The translations under genes and the position numbers were made by a program. This document shows positions 7,973 through 18,266 of a stretch of DNA of 64,000 nucleotides, piece by piece; the first letter of the stretch is position 1; the number at the start of each line of letters is the position of its first letter. This stretch comes from CADEEN01 sp963738425 (GTDB lineage: Bacteria > Pseudomonadota > Gammaproteobacteria > Burkholderiales > Burkholderiaceae_C), in assembly GCA_963738425.1 (NCBI GenBank), contig CAVTWT010000015.1, forward strand, positions 83,376 through 147,375. The letters are read 5' to 3'. The notes beneath the pieces were generated by a model. The model did not search any database. It was not told the DNA's origin and saw only the letters and a list, made by a program, of their open reading frames with translations.

Positions 7973-9035
7973 TCACCCAAACTCCCGCCGCAGCTCCTCC
8001 GTCTCCGCACACACCCGCTCCACCGCCCCCACCCCCAGATAGCAGTCCACCCGCTCGCGCACATGCGCCACCAGCGCGTCGCTGCTGTGTTCGGCCGACC
8101 AGTCCTCGCCGTCGGCGCCGGCGTGCGCGGCGCGCGGTGACAGCACGCGCCACTTCGCGCACCAGGTGACGGACCACAGCCACATCGCGGCGCGCAGCGG
8201 CACGAACCACGGGCGCAGCGCGGGGCCGATGTCGCAGGCGCGCTGCCAGCGCTCGTAGAAGGCGACGACCTCGGCCACGCTCAGCTCCGCGCGGCTGTCC
8301 ACGTCCCAGGTGGTGGAGGTGTAGAGCGTGGCGTGCGCCAGGTCCAGCGGCGGGTGGCTGTAGCGCGCCTTCTCCAGATCGACCAGCACGGCGCGGCCAT
8401 CTTCGCGGGCGCAGCAGGAAGTTGCCGGGGTGGCCGTCGAAGGCGATCAGGCGCTTCGGCGGGCGCGCCGCACGCTCGCACTCGCGCGCGAAGCGCTCGC
8501 GCGTGGCGTCGATGGCCGCGCGCGCCGCCGGGGGCAGCGCCGCGGCGTCGAGGTACGCGGCCTGGGCCTCGATCTCGTCGCGCAGCGCGGCCAGCGGGTC
8601 GGCGGCGTCGAGCAGCGGGGCGCGCGCGGCGGCGTCGGCCGGCAGCGGCAGCGTGTGGATCGCGGCGAAGGCGTCGGCGATGGCATCCAGATCCTCGGGC
8701 AGGCGCGCGCTGCGGCCCACGATCTCTTCGACCAGCAGCGCGCCGTGCGGCAGCGCCGCGCTCACCGGCAGCAGGCCGTGCACGCGCGGCACGTGGCCGC
8801 TGGCGGCCGCGCGCCGGTAGCACGCGGCTTCGTAGGCCAGGTTGTCTGCCGCGCCCAGGCCCATCTGGCTGTGCTTGGGCACGCGGGCGAGCACGCCGCT
8901 CGCGCCCAGGCGCACGTGGTGGTGGGCGAGGCCCTTGTCGTGCAGCAGCTCCAGCGGCGCGTCGGCCAGCGGCGAGCGCGCTTCGCGCAGCGCCTGGCGC
9001 AGGGCGATGAGCAGCGTGTCGTGGGCGAGGGTCAT
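7973..9035 (-). CDS. APH-family phosphotransferase (kinase-like), frameshifted as sequenced
   Basis: A protein of the aminoglycoside phosphotransferase/choline kinase superfamily, probably a small-molecule kinase. Visible elements: N-terminal lobe VRLGASGVLARVPK, LLVEEIVGRSARLP, the catalytic loop in the form IAFDGHPGNFLLR (the family's HxDxxxxN motif, with Asp in DGHPGN), and the metal-binding VDLEKA after the break. The frame is interrupted at a GGG run (8407-8409, C run on the coding strand); deleting one base joins LLR to REDGRAVLVDLEKARYSHPPLDL and gives 353 residues. The substrate is unknown; aminoglycoside resistance should not be assumed. It sits 3' of two glycosyltransferase genes on the same strand, 29 bases away. 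Confidence 0.75.
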
Positions 9036-9064
9036 GGGCGTTAGGCGCAGGCGCGAGGGCTGCC

Positions 9065-9681
9065 TTACAGCCAGCCCGCAGGCAGGTGTGTCAAATCTGC
9101 GGGCTCGTCGATGTCGTGCACCACCGGCAGTTCGACATGCCGCATCGCCGCCTGCGACAAGCGCTCGCGCGTCGTGGCCATCACCGCGCTCGTGCTCCAG
9201 GGCATGGCCTCGAACAGCGCCGGCAGCACGCGGCGCAGGCCGATCAGCGCATAGCCGCCGTCGGCGGCGGGGACGAAGACCGCGTCGCTGTCGGCCAGCG
9301 CCTCGGCGGCGCGGCGCAGCACGGCGGCGTCGAGCGCGGGCGCGTCGGTGCCGATGACGATGACGCGCGCCGCGCCTTGCGCGAACGCACGCTCGAACTG
9401 GCGCTGCATGCGCGCGCCGAGATCGCCCTCGCCTTGTGCGACGAGTGCGACGCCACCCTGCTGTGATTGCGCAGCGAAGGCAGCATGCGAGGTGTCGGGT
9501 GCGCAGGCGAGCGTGACGGCATCGAAGCGACGCAGCGCGCGCTTCGCTGCAGCGTGTGTTCGAGCAAGCGCGCCGCGAGCTGCGCCGCACCGTCGGCGCC
9601 GAGCGCCGGGATCAGCCGCGTCTTCGCGAAGCCCGGCACGGGCGCCTTGGCCATGACGATCAGGTGCGTGCGGCTCGTCAT
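9065..9681 (-). CDS. TIGR04282-type (DUF2064) glycosyltransferase, frameshifted as sequenced
   Basis: A nucleotidyltransferase-like GT-A fold protein of the DUF2064/TIGR04282 family, annotated elsewhere as an arsenosugar-biosynthesis-associated glycosyltransferase. The N-terminal LIVMAKAPVPGFAKTRLIPALG is the classic signature; further on are VIVIGTDAPAL and VFVPAADGGYALIGL, the last followed by MPWST. The frame breaks near 9541-9552, and conserved sequence resumes one frame over (RALRRFDAVTLA, then GEGDLGARMQRQFE). Net length fits one missing base and 205 residues. Its ATG overlaps the stop of the TIGR04283 gene by four bases (ATGA), the usual pairing of these two families. True substrate unknown; arsenosugar is a family label, not evidence. 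Confidence 0.78.
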
Positions 9682-10410
9682 CGGTAGGCCGCTGCCAAGC
9701 GGTCGGCGCTGACGCCGCGCCAGTACAGCCAGCGCAGGCGCCACATCAAGCACGATGGTGCGCCAGGCGCCGCGCTCGTCCCAGCGGCGGCCCGAGGTGA
9801 CCACCTTGGCGCGCAGGCACGCGGGTGCGCCCGCGTGGCGGCGCAGGCGTTTGGAGATCTCGATGTCTTCCATCAGCGGCTGGTCCGGAAAGCCGCCGAC
9901 CGCATCGAAGGCCTCGCGGCGCATGAACAGCGCCTGGTCGCCGGTGGCGATGCCGGTGAGGCGCGAGCGCGCATTCATGAACGCGGCGACGATGGGCAGC
10001 CAGCGCGAGCGGCCGGCGATGCGCACGTCGAAGCGGCCCCAGGCGTGGTGCGCGAGGGCGTCACCGACGAGCGCGAGCGCATCGGGCGGCAGCGTGGTGT
10101 CGGCATGCAGGAACAGCAGCGTGTCGCCCGTGGCTGCTCGCGCGCCGGCGTTCATCTGCCGCGCGCGGCCGCGCGGCGAGTGGATCACCGCGTCGGCAGC
10201 GCCTTCGCAGCGCGCCACCGTGCCGTCGCGGCTGCCGCCATCGACGACGATGAGCTGCACGCCCTGTGCACGCAACGACGACAGAGCGATCAGTGCCGCA
10301 CCGATGCGCTCGGCTTCATCGAGCACGGGCATGACGATCGACAGGCGCGGTGGCGAGAACGAATGCACTGCTTGATGGTGCCACGACAGCAGAACGTCCG
10401 TCTGTCGCAA
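9678..10410 (-). CDS. TIGR04283-type family 2 glycosyltransferase, frameshifted as sequenced
   Basis: A GT2 family glycosyltransferase: RLSIVMPVLDEAERI at the N terminus, LIVVDGGSRDGT, GRARQMNAGARAATGDTLLFLHADT with its DxD-like HADT metal site, then IATGDQALFMRREAFDAVGGFP and LMEDIEISKRLRR. This is the TIGR04283 layout. The frame breaks at an AA pair (9748-9749); removing one base gives the expected membrane-proximal tail TIVLMWRLRWLYWRGVSADRLAAAYR, 243 residues, ending in a stop that overlaps the next gene's start. The first ATG is at 10410; a GTG at 10368 just before SFSPPRLSIV is a likely alternative start. It works with the adjacent TIGR04282 partner. Product unknown. Confidence 0.78.
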
Positions 10411-10427
10411 GCGACGCTAGATAGAAG

Positions 10428-10458
10428 AGGCCCCGCGACGCTCACGCGCCCGGGGCCT
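10428..10458 (-). terminator. Probable factor-independent terminator of the atp operon
   Basis: A 31-base dyad, AGGCCCC...GGGGCCT, with further pairing inside, lies 38 bases past the atpC stop. Reading on the minus strand it is followed by a T-rich tract (CTTCTATCT); reading plus it is followed by TTGTTCTTCTTC, so it could stop transcription in both directions. It separates the ATP synthase genes from the glycosyltransferase gene that follows on the same strand. Confidence 0.65.
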
Positions 10459-10495
10459 TTGTTCTTCTTCAGGGTGAGGCCGAAGCCAGCGCGCC

Positions 10496-10915
10496 TTACT
10501 TCTTGCGCAGCTTCTGGATCGCCGCCAGCTGCGCCGCCATCGTCGCGAACTCGCTGGTCGCTGCGGCCAAATCGATGTCGCTCTTGGCGTTTTGCATCGC
10601 CTGCTCGGCGAGCTTCTTGGCTTCGAGGGCCTTGGCTTCATCGAGGTCGTGGCCGCGGATCGCGGTGTCGGCGAGCACGGTCACCGAGTGCGGCTGCACT
10701 TCGAGGATGCCGCCGGCGACGAAGACGAATTCCTCTTCGCCGTTGTCGGCGCGCTCGATGCGCACCGCGCCGGGCTTGATGCGCGTGATCAGCGGCGTGT
10801 GGCGCGGGTAGATGCCGAGCTCGCCCATCTCGCCGGGCAGCGCGACGAATTTCGCTTCGCCGCTGAAGATGCTTTCTTCGGCGGAGACGACGTCGACGTG
10901 GATGGTGTTGGCCAT
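10496..10915 (-). CDS. atpC: F0F1 ATP synthase subunit epsilon
   Basis: This 139-residue protein is the epsilon subunit of F1. It begins MANTIHVDVVSAEESIFSGEAKFVALPGEMGELGIYPRHTPLI in the standard way, forming the N-terminal beta-sandwich, and ends with a C-terminal helical hairpin (KSDIDLAAATSEFATMAAQLAAIQKLRKK). It couples the rotor to the catalytic head and inhibits ATP hydrolysis. It is the last gene of the operon, 9 bases after atpD, and is followed by a hairpin terminator. The reading frame is intact. Confidence 0.97.
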   Translation of the reverse strand: MANTIHVDVVSAEESIFSGEAKFVALPGEMGELGIYPRHTPLITRIKPGAVRIERADNGEEEFVFVAGGILEVQPHSVTVLADTAIRGHDLDEAKALEAKKLAEQAMQNAKSDIDLAAATSEFATMAAQLAAIQKLRKK

Positions 10916-10924
10916 CGTGCTTCC

Positions 10925-12324
10925 TTATTGAATCTTCTTGGCCTTCTCGATGGCCTGGTCGATGGTGCCGACCATGTAGAACGACTGCTCGGGCATGTGA
11001 TCGCACTCGCCGGCGACGATCATCTTGAAGCCGCGGATGGTTTCCTTCAGCGGCACATAGACGCCAGGCGAGCCGGTGAACACTTCGGCGACGTGGAACG
11101 GCTGCGACAGGAAGCGCTGGATCTTGCGCGCGCGCGACACGGCCAGCTTGTCTTCGGGGCTCAACTCGTCCATGCCCAGGATCGCGATGATGTCGCGCAG
11201 TTCCTTGTAGCGCTGCAGCGTGGCCTGCACGGCGCGCGTGGTGTTGTAGTGCTCTTCACCGACGACGTGCGGATCGACCTGGCGGCTGTTGCTGTCCAGC
11301 GGATCGACGGCCGGGTAGATGCCGAGCGCGGCGATGTCGCGCGACAGCACGACGGTGGCGTCCAAGTGCGCGAAGGTCGTGGCCGGGCTCGGGTCGGTCA
11401 AGTCATCCGCCGGCACGTACACGGCCTGGATCGACGTGATCGAGCCGACCTTGGTGGACGTGATGCGCTCCTGCAGGCGGCCCATCTCTTCGGCCAGCGT
11501 CGGCTGGTAGCCCACGGCCGACGGCATGCGGCCGAGCAGCGCCGAGACTTCCGTGCCGGCCAGCGTGTAGCGGTAGATGTTGTCGACGAAGAACAGCACG
11601 TCGCGGCCTTCGTCGCGGAACGACTCCGGCGATCGTCAGGCCGGTCAACGCGACGCGCAGGCGGTTGCCCGGCGGCTCGTTCATCTGGCCGTAGACCATC
11701 GACACTTTCGACTCGCCGAGGTTGTCGAGCTTGACGACGCCCGACTCGGCCATCTCGTGATAGAAGTCGTTGCCCTCGCGCGTGCGCTCGCCGACGCCGG
11801 CAAACACCGACAGGCCCAGTGCGCCTTGGCGATGTTGTTGATCAGCTCCATCATGTTCACGGTCTTGCCGACACCGGCGCCGCCGAACAGGCCGACCTTG
11901 CCGCCCTTGGCGAACGGGCAGATCAGGTCGATGACCTTGATGCCGGTTTCGAGCAGTTCCTGCGACGGGCTCAGTTCGTCATACGCCGGCGCCTTGCGGT
12001 GGATGCTGGCGGTTTGCGTCTGATCGACCGGGCCGCGCTCGTCGATCGGCTGCCGAGCACGTCCATGATGCGGCCGAGCGTGGCCTTGCCGACCGGCACG
12101 GTGATCGCGGACTTGGTGTTGCGCACCATCAGGCCACGCTTCAGGCCGTCGGACGAACCGAGCGCGATGGTGCGCACGATGCCGTCGCCCAACTGCTGCT
12201 GCACTTCGAGCGTCAGCGCCGAGCCGTCGAGCTTGAGCGCGTCATAGATGTGCGGCATCTGGTCGCGCGGGAATTCGACGTCGACCACGGCGCCGATGCA
12301 CTGGACGATCTTGCCTTGAGACAT
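10925..12324 (-). CDS. atpD: F0F1 ATP synthase subunit beta, three frameshifts as sequenced
   Basis: This is the catalytic beta subunit. The protein starts MSQGKIVQCIGAVVDVEF, has the Walker A loop GGAGVGKT, the FAGVGERTREGNDFYHEM catalytic region, the Walker B stretch DVLFFVDNIYRYT and ends IEKAKKIQ. Three breaks are visible: a missing G (coding C) near 12048, where LGS should continue PIDERGP; a missing base near 11817, where IAKAH should continue SGLSVFAG; and an extra base at 11626-11627, where LTIA should continue ESFRDEG. One insertion and two deletions restore exactly 466 residues, the normal length. An intact beta subunit is expected in an aerobic betaproteobacterium, so these are almost surely sequence errors. 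Confidence 0.93.
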
Positions 12325-12347
12325 TGCTGTGTTTCCTTCTGGGATGC

Positions 12348-13226
12348 TTAAACCGCGGCGGCACCGCCGACGATCTCCGAAAGCTCTTTCGTGATCGCCG
12401 CCTGGCGCGTCTTGTTGTAGATGAGTTTCAGCTCGGCAATCAGGCTGCCGGCGTTGTCGGTGGCCGACTTCATCGCCACCATGCGCGCGCTCTGCTCGCT
12501 GGCCATGTTGTCGGCGACGGCCTGGTAGACCAGCGCTTCGAGATAGCGCTTCAACAGCTCGTCGATGACGCTCGGCGCGTCGGGCTCGTAGATGTAGTCC
12601 CAGCCGTAGGCCTTTTTCTCTTCGGCCGACTGCGACAGGCGGTCGGCGCCCAGGGGCAGCAGCGTCTGCACCTGCGGCTCCTGCTTCATCGTGTTGATGA
12701 ACTGCGTGTAGCAGAGGTACACCGCGTCCAACTTGCCTTCGACGAACTGGTCGAGCATGACCTTGACCGGGCCGATCAGCTTGTCGAGCAGCGGCTTGTC
12801 GCCGAGCTGCACCGCGTGGCTCAGCACGTCCGCATTGATGCGGTTCATGAAGCCGAAGCCCTTGTTGCCGATGGCGACGACCTTGATCGCCTTGCCGGCG
12901 TCCTTGGCTTCGCGCATCTTGATGGTCACGGCGCGCAGGACGTTGGTGTTCAAGCCGCCGCACAGTCCCTTGTCGGTCGTGACGACGATGAAGCCGACGG
13001 CCTTGGCGTCACCGGTCGCACGCATGTACGGCGACTGGTACTCGGGGTTGGCCTGCGACAGGTTGGCGGCGATGTTGCGCACCTTGTCGCTGTACGGCCG
13101 CGCCTGGCGCATGCGCTCCTGCGCCTTGCGCATCTTGCTCGCAGCCACCATTTCCATGGCCTTGGTGATCTTCTTGGTGTTCTCCACCGATTTGATCTTG
13201 CTGCGGATTTCTTTGCCGACTGCCAT
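12348..13226 (-). CDS. atpG: F0F1 ATP synthase subunit gamma
   Basis: A 292-residue gamma subunit, the central rotor shaft of F1. The N-terminal helix MAVGKEIRSKIKSVENTKKITKAMEMVAASKMRKAQ and the C-terminal helix with NAGSLIAELKLIYNKTRQAAITKELSEIVGGAAA are the coiled coil that turns inside the alpha-beta hexamer. The middle contains the conserved VVTTDKGLCGGLNTN. The frame is intact and of standard length. It lies between atpA (29-base gap) and atpD (23-base gap). Confidence 0.97.
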   Translation of the reverse strand: MAVGKEIRSKIKSVENTKKITKAMEMVAASKMRKAQERMRQARPYSDKVRNIAANLSQANPEYQSPYMRATGDAKAVGFIVVTTDKGLCGGLNTNVLRAVTIKMREAKDAGKAIKVVAIGNKGFGFMNRINADVLSHAVQLGDKPLLDKLIGPVKVMLDQFVEGKLDAVYLCYTQFINTMKQEPQVQTLLPLGADRLSQSAEEKKAYGWDYIYEPDAPSVIDELLKRYLEALVYQAVADNMASEQSARMVAMKSATDNAGSLIAELKLIYNKTRQAAITKELSEIVGGAAAV

Positions 13227-13255
13227 GAGCGGGCTCCTTGCTCAGTGCGTCGTGA

Positions 13256-14810
<1,555 letters not shown>

Positions 14811-14834
14811 GCTTTGCTCCAAGCGCTCGTTGGG

Positions 14835-15359
14835 TTATGCGACGAGCGCGGTCTTCATCTGTTGCAGGCGGGCGGCCACCGAGGTGTCGAGCACTTCATC
14901 GCCGACCACCACGCGGATGCCGCCGATCAGTTCGGGCTTCACGACCACGCTGGCGTTGAGCTTGCGGGCGAAGCGCTTTTCGAGCGCGGCCTTGACGTCG
15001 GCGAGCTGGCCCGCCTCGATCGGGTAGGCCGATTCGATGGTCGCGTCGGACACACCCGACTGCGCATTGACCAGCGCGTGGAACTGCGACGCGATCTCGG
15101 GCAGCGCGCTGGTGCGGCCGTTGTCGATCACGGTGCGCAGGAAGGTTTGCACCTTCGGCGCCAGCGGCGTCTTGACGACGCCGCCGATCAGGTCGAACAC
15201 CTGTTGCGACGTGACCTTCGGGTTGTCGGCGAACTGGCGCAGTTGCGCATCGGCCGCGACAGCGGCCAGCGCATTCACCTGCTCCGATTCCGCGGCGCCG
15301 ACGCCGGCCTTGAACAAGGCCTCGGCGTAGGGACGCGCGATGGTGGCGAGTTCGGCCAT
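14835..15359 (-). CDS. atpH: F0F1 ATP synthase subunit delta
   Basis: The 174-residue delta subunit (OSCP homologue) links F1 to the peripheral stalk. It begins MAELATIARPYAEALFKAG, the standard RPYAxALF motif, and has the C-terminal KPELIGGIRVVVGDEVLDTSVAARLQQMKTAL, typical of the family. The frame is intact. Its start is 2 bases from the stop of atpF, which suggests translational coupling. Confidence 0.96.
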   Translation of the reverse strand: MAELATIARPYAEALFKAGVGAAESEQVNALAAVAADAQLRQFADNPKVTSQQVFDLIGGVVKTPLAPKVQTFLRTVIDNGRTSALPEIASQFHALVNAQSGVSDATIESAYPIEAGQLADVKAALEKRFARKLNASVVVKPELIGGIRVVVGDEVLDTSVAARLQQMKTALVA

Positions 15360-15361
15360 GG

Positions 15362-15832
15362 TCAGAGTTCCGTCTTCAGGCGGCCGAGCAGGTCGGCGTG
15401 CACGGACGGGTTGACCTCTTTGCGAAGGATCTGCTCGGCGCCCTTGACGGCGAGCGCAGCGACCTGATCGCGCAGCGCTTCGCGCGCCTTCACCGACTCT
15501 TGCGCGGCTTCGGCCTTCGCGGCGGCGATGATCTTGGCGGCCTCTTCGTTGGCGCGGCCCTTGGCCTCTTCGACCGTCTGCTGTGCCAGGCGATCGGCGT
15601 CGGCCAGGCGCTTCTGCGCGTCGGTGCGCGCAGCGGCGAGTTGGTCCTCGACGCGCTTGTTGGCCGAGGCGAGATCGGCCTTGGCCTTGTCGGCGGCGGA
15701 CAGGCCGTCGGCGATCTTTTTTGCGCGCTCGTCAAGCGCGGCCATGATCGGCGGCCATACGAATTTCATCGTGAACCAGACCAGGATCGCGAAGACGATC
15801 ATCTGGACGATGAGGGTTGCGTTGATGCTCAC
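15362..15832 (-). CDS. atpF: F0F1 ATP synthase subunit b
   Basis: A 156-residue b subunit: one N-terminal membrane helix (NATLIVQMIVFAILVWFTMKFVWPPI) followed by a long, Ala/Glu/Lys-rich coiled coil (LDERAKKIADGLSAADKAKADL onward) that forms the peripheral stalk. I place the start at the GTG at 15832 because it gives the usual beginning xSINATLIVQMI, has a GAGG ribosome-binding site 9 bases upstream, and the frame upstream of it has no conserved sequence. It lies between atpE and atpH. Confidence 0.94.
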   Translation of the reverse strand: MSINATLIVQMIVFAILVWFTMKFVWPPIMAALDERAKKIADGLSAADKAKADLASANKRVEDQLAAARTDAQKRLADADRLAQQTVEEAKGRANEEAAKIIAAAKAEAAQESVKAREALRDQVAALAVKGAEQILRKEVNPSVHADLLGRLKTEL

Positions 15833-15914
15833 GTCAGGTTGCCTCGAAAGGAAGTGAATTCGAGGGCGGCGGCTTCGTTTGCACACCGCCCCGCCACAAA
15901 CCTCTTAAACCGAA

Positions 15915-16178
15915 TTACTTCGGCAGGTTGGCGATCTGGCCGAGGAACGGGTTCGCGGTGGCGAACCACAGCGCGATACCGGCGCCGATGATGAAGGCCG
16001 CGTCGATCAGGCCGGCCAGCAGGAACATCTTGGTCTGCAACTCGCCCATCAACTCGGGCTGGCGCGCGGCCGACTCGAGGTACTTGCTGCCCATGATGCC
16101 GATGCCGATGCAGGCGCCGAGCGCGCCCAAACCGATGATCAGGCCGGCGGCGATGGCAACAAAGCTGATGACTTCCAT
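15915..16178 (-). CDS. atpE: F0F1 ATP synthase subunit c
   Basis: The 87-residue c-ring subunit consists of two membrane helices joined by the polar loop (ARQPEL, residues 38-43). The ion-binding carboxylate in helix 2 is Asp59 (LLAGLIDAAFIIG); the surrounding residues lack the Gln/Ser-Thr set typical of sodium-binding rings, so this is a proton-type ring. The frame is intact. A spacer of 82 bases separates it from atpF, the longest gap in the operon next to atpD-atpG-size gaps, and could allow differential expression of the multi-copy c subunit. Confidence 0.96.
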   Translation of the reverse strand: MEVISFVAIAAGLIIGLGALGACIGIGIMGSKYLESAARQPELMGELQTKMFLLAGLIDAAFIIGAGIALWFATANPFLGQIANLPK

Positions 16179-16231
16179 TTGTGACTCCTAAGGTCGATTG
16201 GTTTGTGGAGGAAAGAAGAAAGAGAAAGAGA

Positions 16232-17104
16232 CTAGTGAGAGTCGTGCGCCTGGCCGACATACACCAACGTCAGCATCATGAACACGAAGGCTTGCAGCGT
16301 GATGATCAGGATGTGGAAGATGGCCCACGCGGTGCCAGCGATGATGTGGCCGATGGCCAGGCCAATGCCGGTGGCCGACAGCGACCACGCGCCGCCCATC
16401 AATGCGATCAGCATGAAGATCAGCTCGCCGGCGTACATGTTGCCGAACAGCCGCATGCCATGCGAGACGGTCTTGGCGACGAACTCGATGATCTGCATCA
16501 GGAAGTTGGCGATGCCCAGCGGAATCGCGAACAGCGGGTTCTTGCTGGTGCCGAACGGCGCGCTGATGAGTTCGTGCGCCCAACCGCCGACGCCCTTGAT
16601 CTTGACGTTGTAGAACAGGCACAGCAGCAGCACCGACAGCGACAGGCCCATCGTCACCGACAGGTCGGCCGTCGGCACGACGCGCATGTAGTTCTTGTCG
16701 GTGAAGGCCTTGTGCAGGCCATGCTCCCAGATGTAGGGAATCAGATCGACCGGCAGCAGATCCATCGCGTTCATCAGGAAGATCCAGATGAACACCGTGA
16801 GGGCAAACGGCGCGACGAGGCGGCGGCTGTTGGCGTTGTGCACGATGCCCTTGGCCTGGCTCTCGACCATCTCGACCAGGATTTCCACCGCGGCCTGGAA
16901 GCGGCCCGGCACCCCTGAAGTGGCGCTCTTGGCGGCACGCCAGAGCAGGAAGCAGCCGACGGCGCCGAGCAGCACCGCCCAGAACATCGAATCGAAGTTG
17001 ATCACCGAGAAATCGACGACCGCTTTCTGCTTGGTGTTCTGCAGGTGCGTCAGGTGGTGAATGATGTATTCACCGGCGGTGGGAGCGTGTCCTTCGGCAG
17101 CCAT
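16232..17104 (-). CDS. atpB: F0F1 ATP synthase subunit a
   Basis: The 290-residue a subunit forms the stator half-channels for protons. Several hydrophobic helices are visible, and the conserved SHGMRLFGNMYAGELIFMLI contains the essential arginine that faces the c ring. The N terminus carries TAGEYIIHHLTHLQNTKQ, usual in betaproteobacterial AtpB. The frame is intact. It is separated from atpI by 30 bases and precedes atpE. Confidence 0.96.
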   Translation of the reverse strand: MAAEGHAPTAGEYIIHHLTHLQNTKQKAVVDFSVINFDSMFWAVLLGAVGCFLLWRAAKSATSGVPGRFQAAVEILVEMVESQAKGIVHNANSRRLVAPFALTVFIWIFLMNAMDLLPVDLIPYIWEHGLHKAFTDKNYMRVVPTADLSVTMGLSLSVLLLCLFYNVKIKGVGGWAHELISAPFGTSKNPLFAIPLGIANFLMQIIEFVAKTVSHGMRLFGNMYAGELIFMLIALMGGAWSLSATGIGLAIGHIIAGTAWAIFHILIITLQAFVFMMLTLVYVGQAHDSH

Positions 17105-17134
17105 GTCTTGTTCGTGACCCGTCGTTCTTCGTTT

Positions 17135-17599
17135 TCACACCCGGCGGCGCCAAGCCAGCGCCACCCAGTACACCTTGATGCAGACCACCAGACCCGCCAG
17201 CAATGCCGGCCAGACCAGAGGCTGCACGATTCGCGACGCCACCATCAGCAGCGCGATCGAAACACCCATTTTCACCATCAACCAGAACATGAAGCTGACG
17301 GCGCTGCCGACAGGCGACATGCTGGTCAGCGGGCTGGTCATGCCACGCGCCATCAACGCGCCCGGCACCACCACCACGCCGGCGCCGTACAGCGCCGACC
17401 AGAACACCTCCACCCGGCCAGTGGCCACGCCTGCAATCAGCGCCACCACCAGCCCGACCGCGATCTGCACCGCGATCACCCGCCACGGGTTCACCGCATG
17501 CGGGTCTTTTGCTGCCAATTCGCGGGCTTGTTCCCGCGTCAAGGCCTTGAACGGAACTTCGCGGCCGTCATCTGTGTCTTCGTCTTTCCACGCGTTCAC
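17135..17599 (-). CDS. atpI: ATP synthase subunit I (AtpI-like membrane protein)
   Basis: A 154-residue membrane protein, first gene of the atp operon. After a charged N terminus (NAWKDEDTDDGREVPFKAL) there are about four transmembrane helices, e.g. VIAVQIAVGLVVALIAGVATG and FWSALYGAGVVVVPGALMARGM, with the LYGAGVVVVPGALMARG block typical of AtpI. These proteins are thought to help assemble the c ring or supply magnesium. No ATG is suitably placed; the GTG at 17599 starts the conserved sequence, about 25 bases after a TATAAT box. AtpI is poorly conserved, hence the moderate certainty on the exact start. Confidence 0.88.
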   Translation of the reverse strand: MNAWKDEDTDDGREVPFKALTREQARELAAKDPHAVNPWRVIAVQIAVGLVVALIAGVATGRVEVFWSALYGAGVVVVPGALMARGMTSPLTSMSPVGSAVSFMFWLMVKMGVSIALLMVASRIVQPLVWPALLAGLVVCIKVYWVALAWRRRV

Positions 17600-17623
17600 G
17601 GATGCATCCGGCAAAGCCGCGGG

Positions 17624-17652
17624 ATTATAGGGGCGAACCCGCGGCCGGCGAC
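17624..17652 (-). promoter_or_regulatory. Predicted sigma-70 promoter of the atp operon
   Basis: On the minus strand a perfect TATAAT -10 element lies at 17629-17624, about 25 bases ahead of the GTG start of atpI. At 17-base spacing the -35 position reads GTCGCC, a weak match. A near-consensus -10 in very GC-rich DNA, just upstream of the operon, makes it a good candidate. Confidence 0.6.
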
Positions 17653-17713
17653 CGCCCAGCACCCTGACACCCACGAACTCCCTCGGGCAAGCGCAACGCA
17701 GGATGATGTGCCG

Positions 17714-18253
17714 ATGACACAACCCGGTTTCTGGCAGCAGCTTCAGGCCCGCCTCAAAAGCGAGCTGCCGAAGCCGCATCAACTCGCGGAGCACCGGTGG
17801 CTGGCGCCGATTGCGCACCGGCTCACCGAGCATGGCCTGTGGCACGCCAAGACCGAATCGGTTGCGCGCGGCGTGGCGATCGGCTTGTTCTGGGCGTTCT
17901 TGCTTCCGGTTGCGCAAATTCTGGTGGCCGCGGCACACAGCGTCTGGTGGCGCGCCAACATCCCCGTGGCCGCCGGCGTCACCCTCATCACCAACCCGTT
18001 CACGATCGGCGGTTGGCTGTGGCTGGCCTATCAGGCGGGTTCGCTCTTCATCGCGCCCGATGCCGCCGCGCCCGTGGCCGACGGCTGGCTGGGCACGCTG
18101 CAGACGCTGGGCTGGCCGACGGTGCTCGGCATGGCCCTGTTTGCCGTGGGCGGCGCGGCGCTCGGCTATTTCGGCGTGAAGCTGTTCTCCCGCATCAGTC
18201 TGGCGTGGCGGATGCGACAGCGCATGCTTCGCCAACGCGCGGCGCGCGTGTGA
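17714..18253 (+). CDS. DUF2062 domain-containing membrane protein
   Basis: A 179-residue inner-membrane protein. The N-terminal RWLAPIAHRLTEHGLWHAKTESVARGVAIGLFWAF leads into two or three membrane helices, with VWWRANIPVAAGVTLITNPFTIGGWLWLAYQAG in the middle. The R.N.P...G.T.I.NP.T pattern is diagnostic of DUF2062. The function is unknown; family members are often fused or adjacent to glycosyltransferases or found as stand-alone proteins like this one. The ATG at 17714 is the only sensible start. The gene is divergent from the atp operon across about 114 bases, and 13 bases precede the dsbD start. Confidence 0.86.
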   Translation: MTQPGFWQQLQARLKSELPKPHQLAEHRWLAPIAHRLTEHGLWHAKTESVARGVAIGLFWAFLLPVAQILVAAAHSVWWRANIPVAAGVTLITNPFTIGGWLWLAYQAGSLFIAPDAAAPVADGWLGTLQTLGWPTVLGMALFAVGGAALGYFGVKLFSRISLAWRMRQRMLRQRAARV

Positions 18254-18266
18254 CACTGGAAGGGTC

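Noticed and set aside
7973..9035. Aminoglycoside resistance gene
   Set aside because: The APH fold is shared by many kinases; the sequence does not resemble a known resistance class closely and the context is glycosyltransferases, so I kept it as a generic kinase.
9065..10410. Arsenosugar biosynthesis cluster
   Set aside because: Only the two glycosyltransferase families with that label are present; no arsM, radical-SAM or ars regulator genes are in the window.
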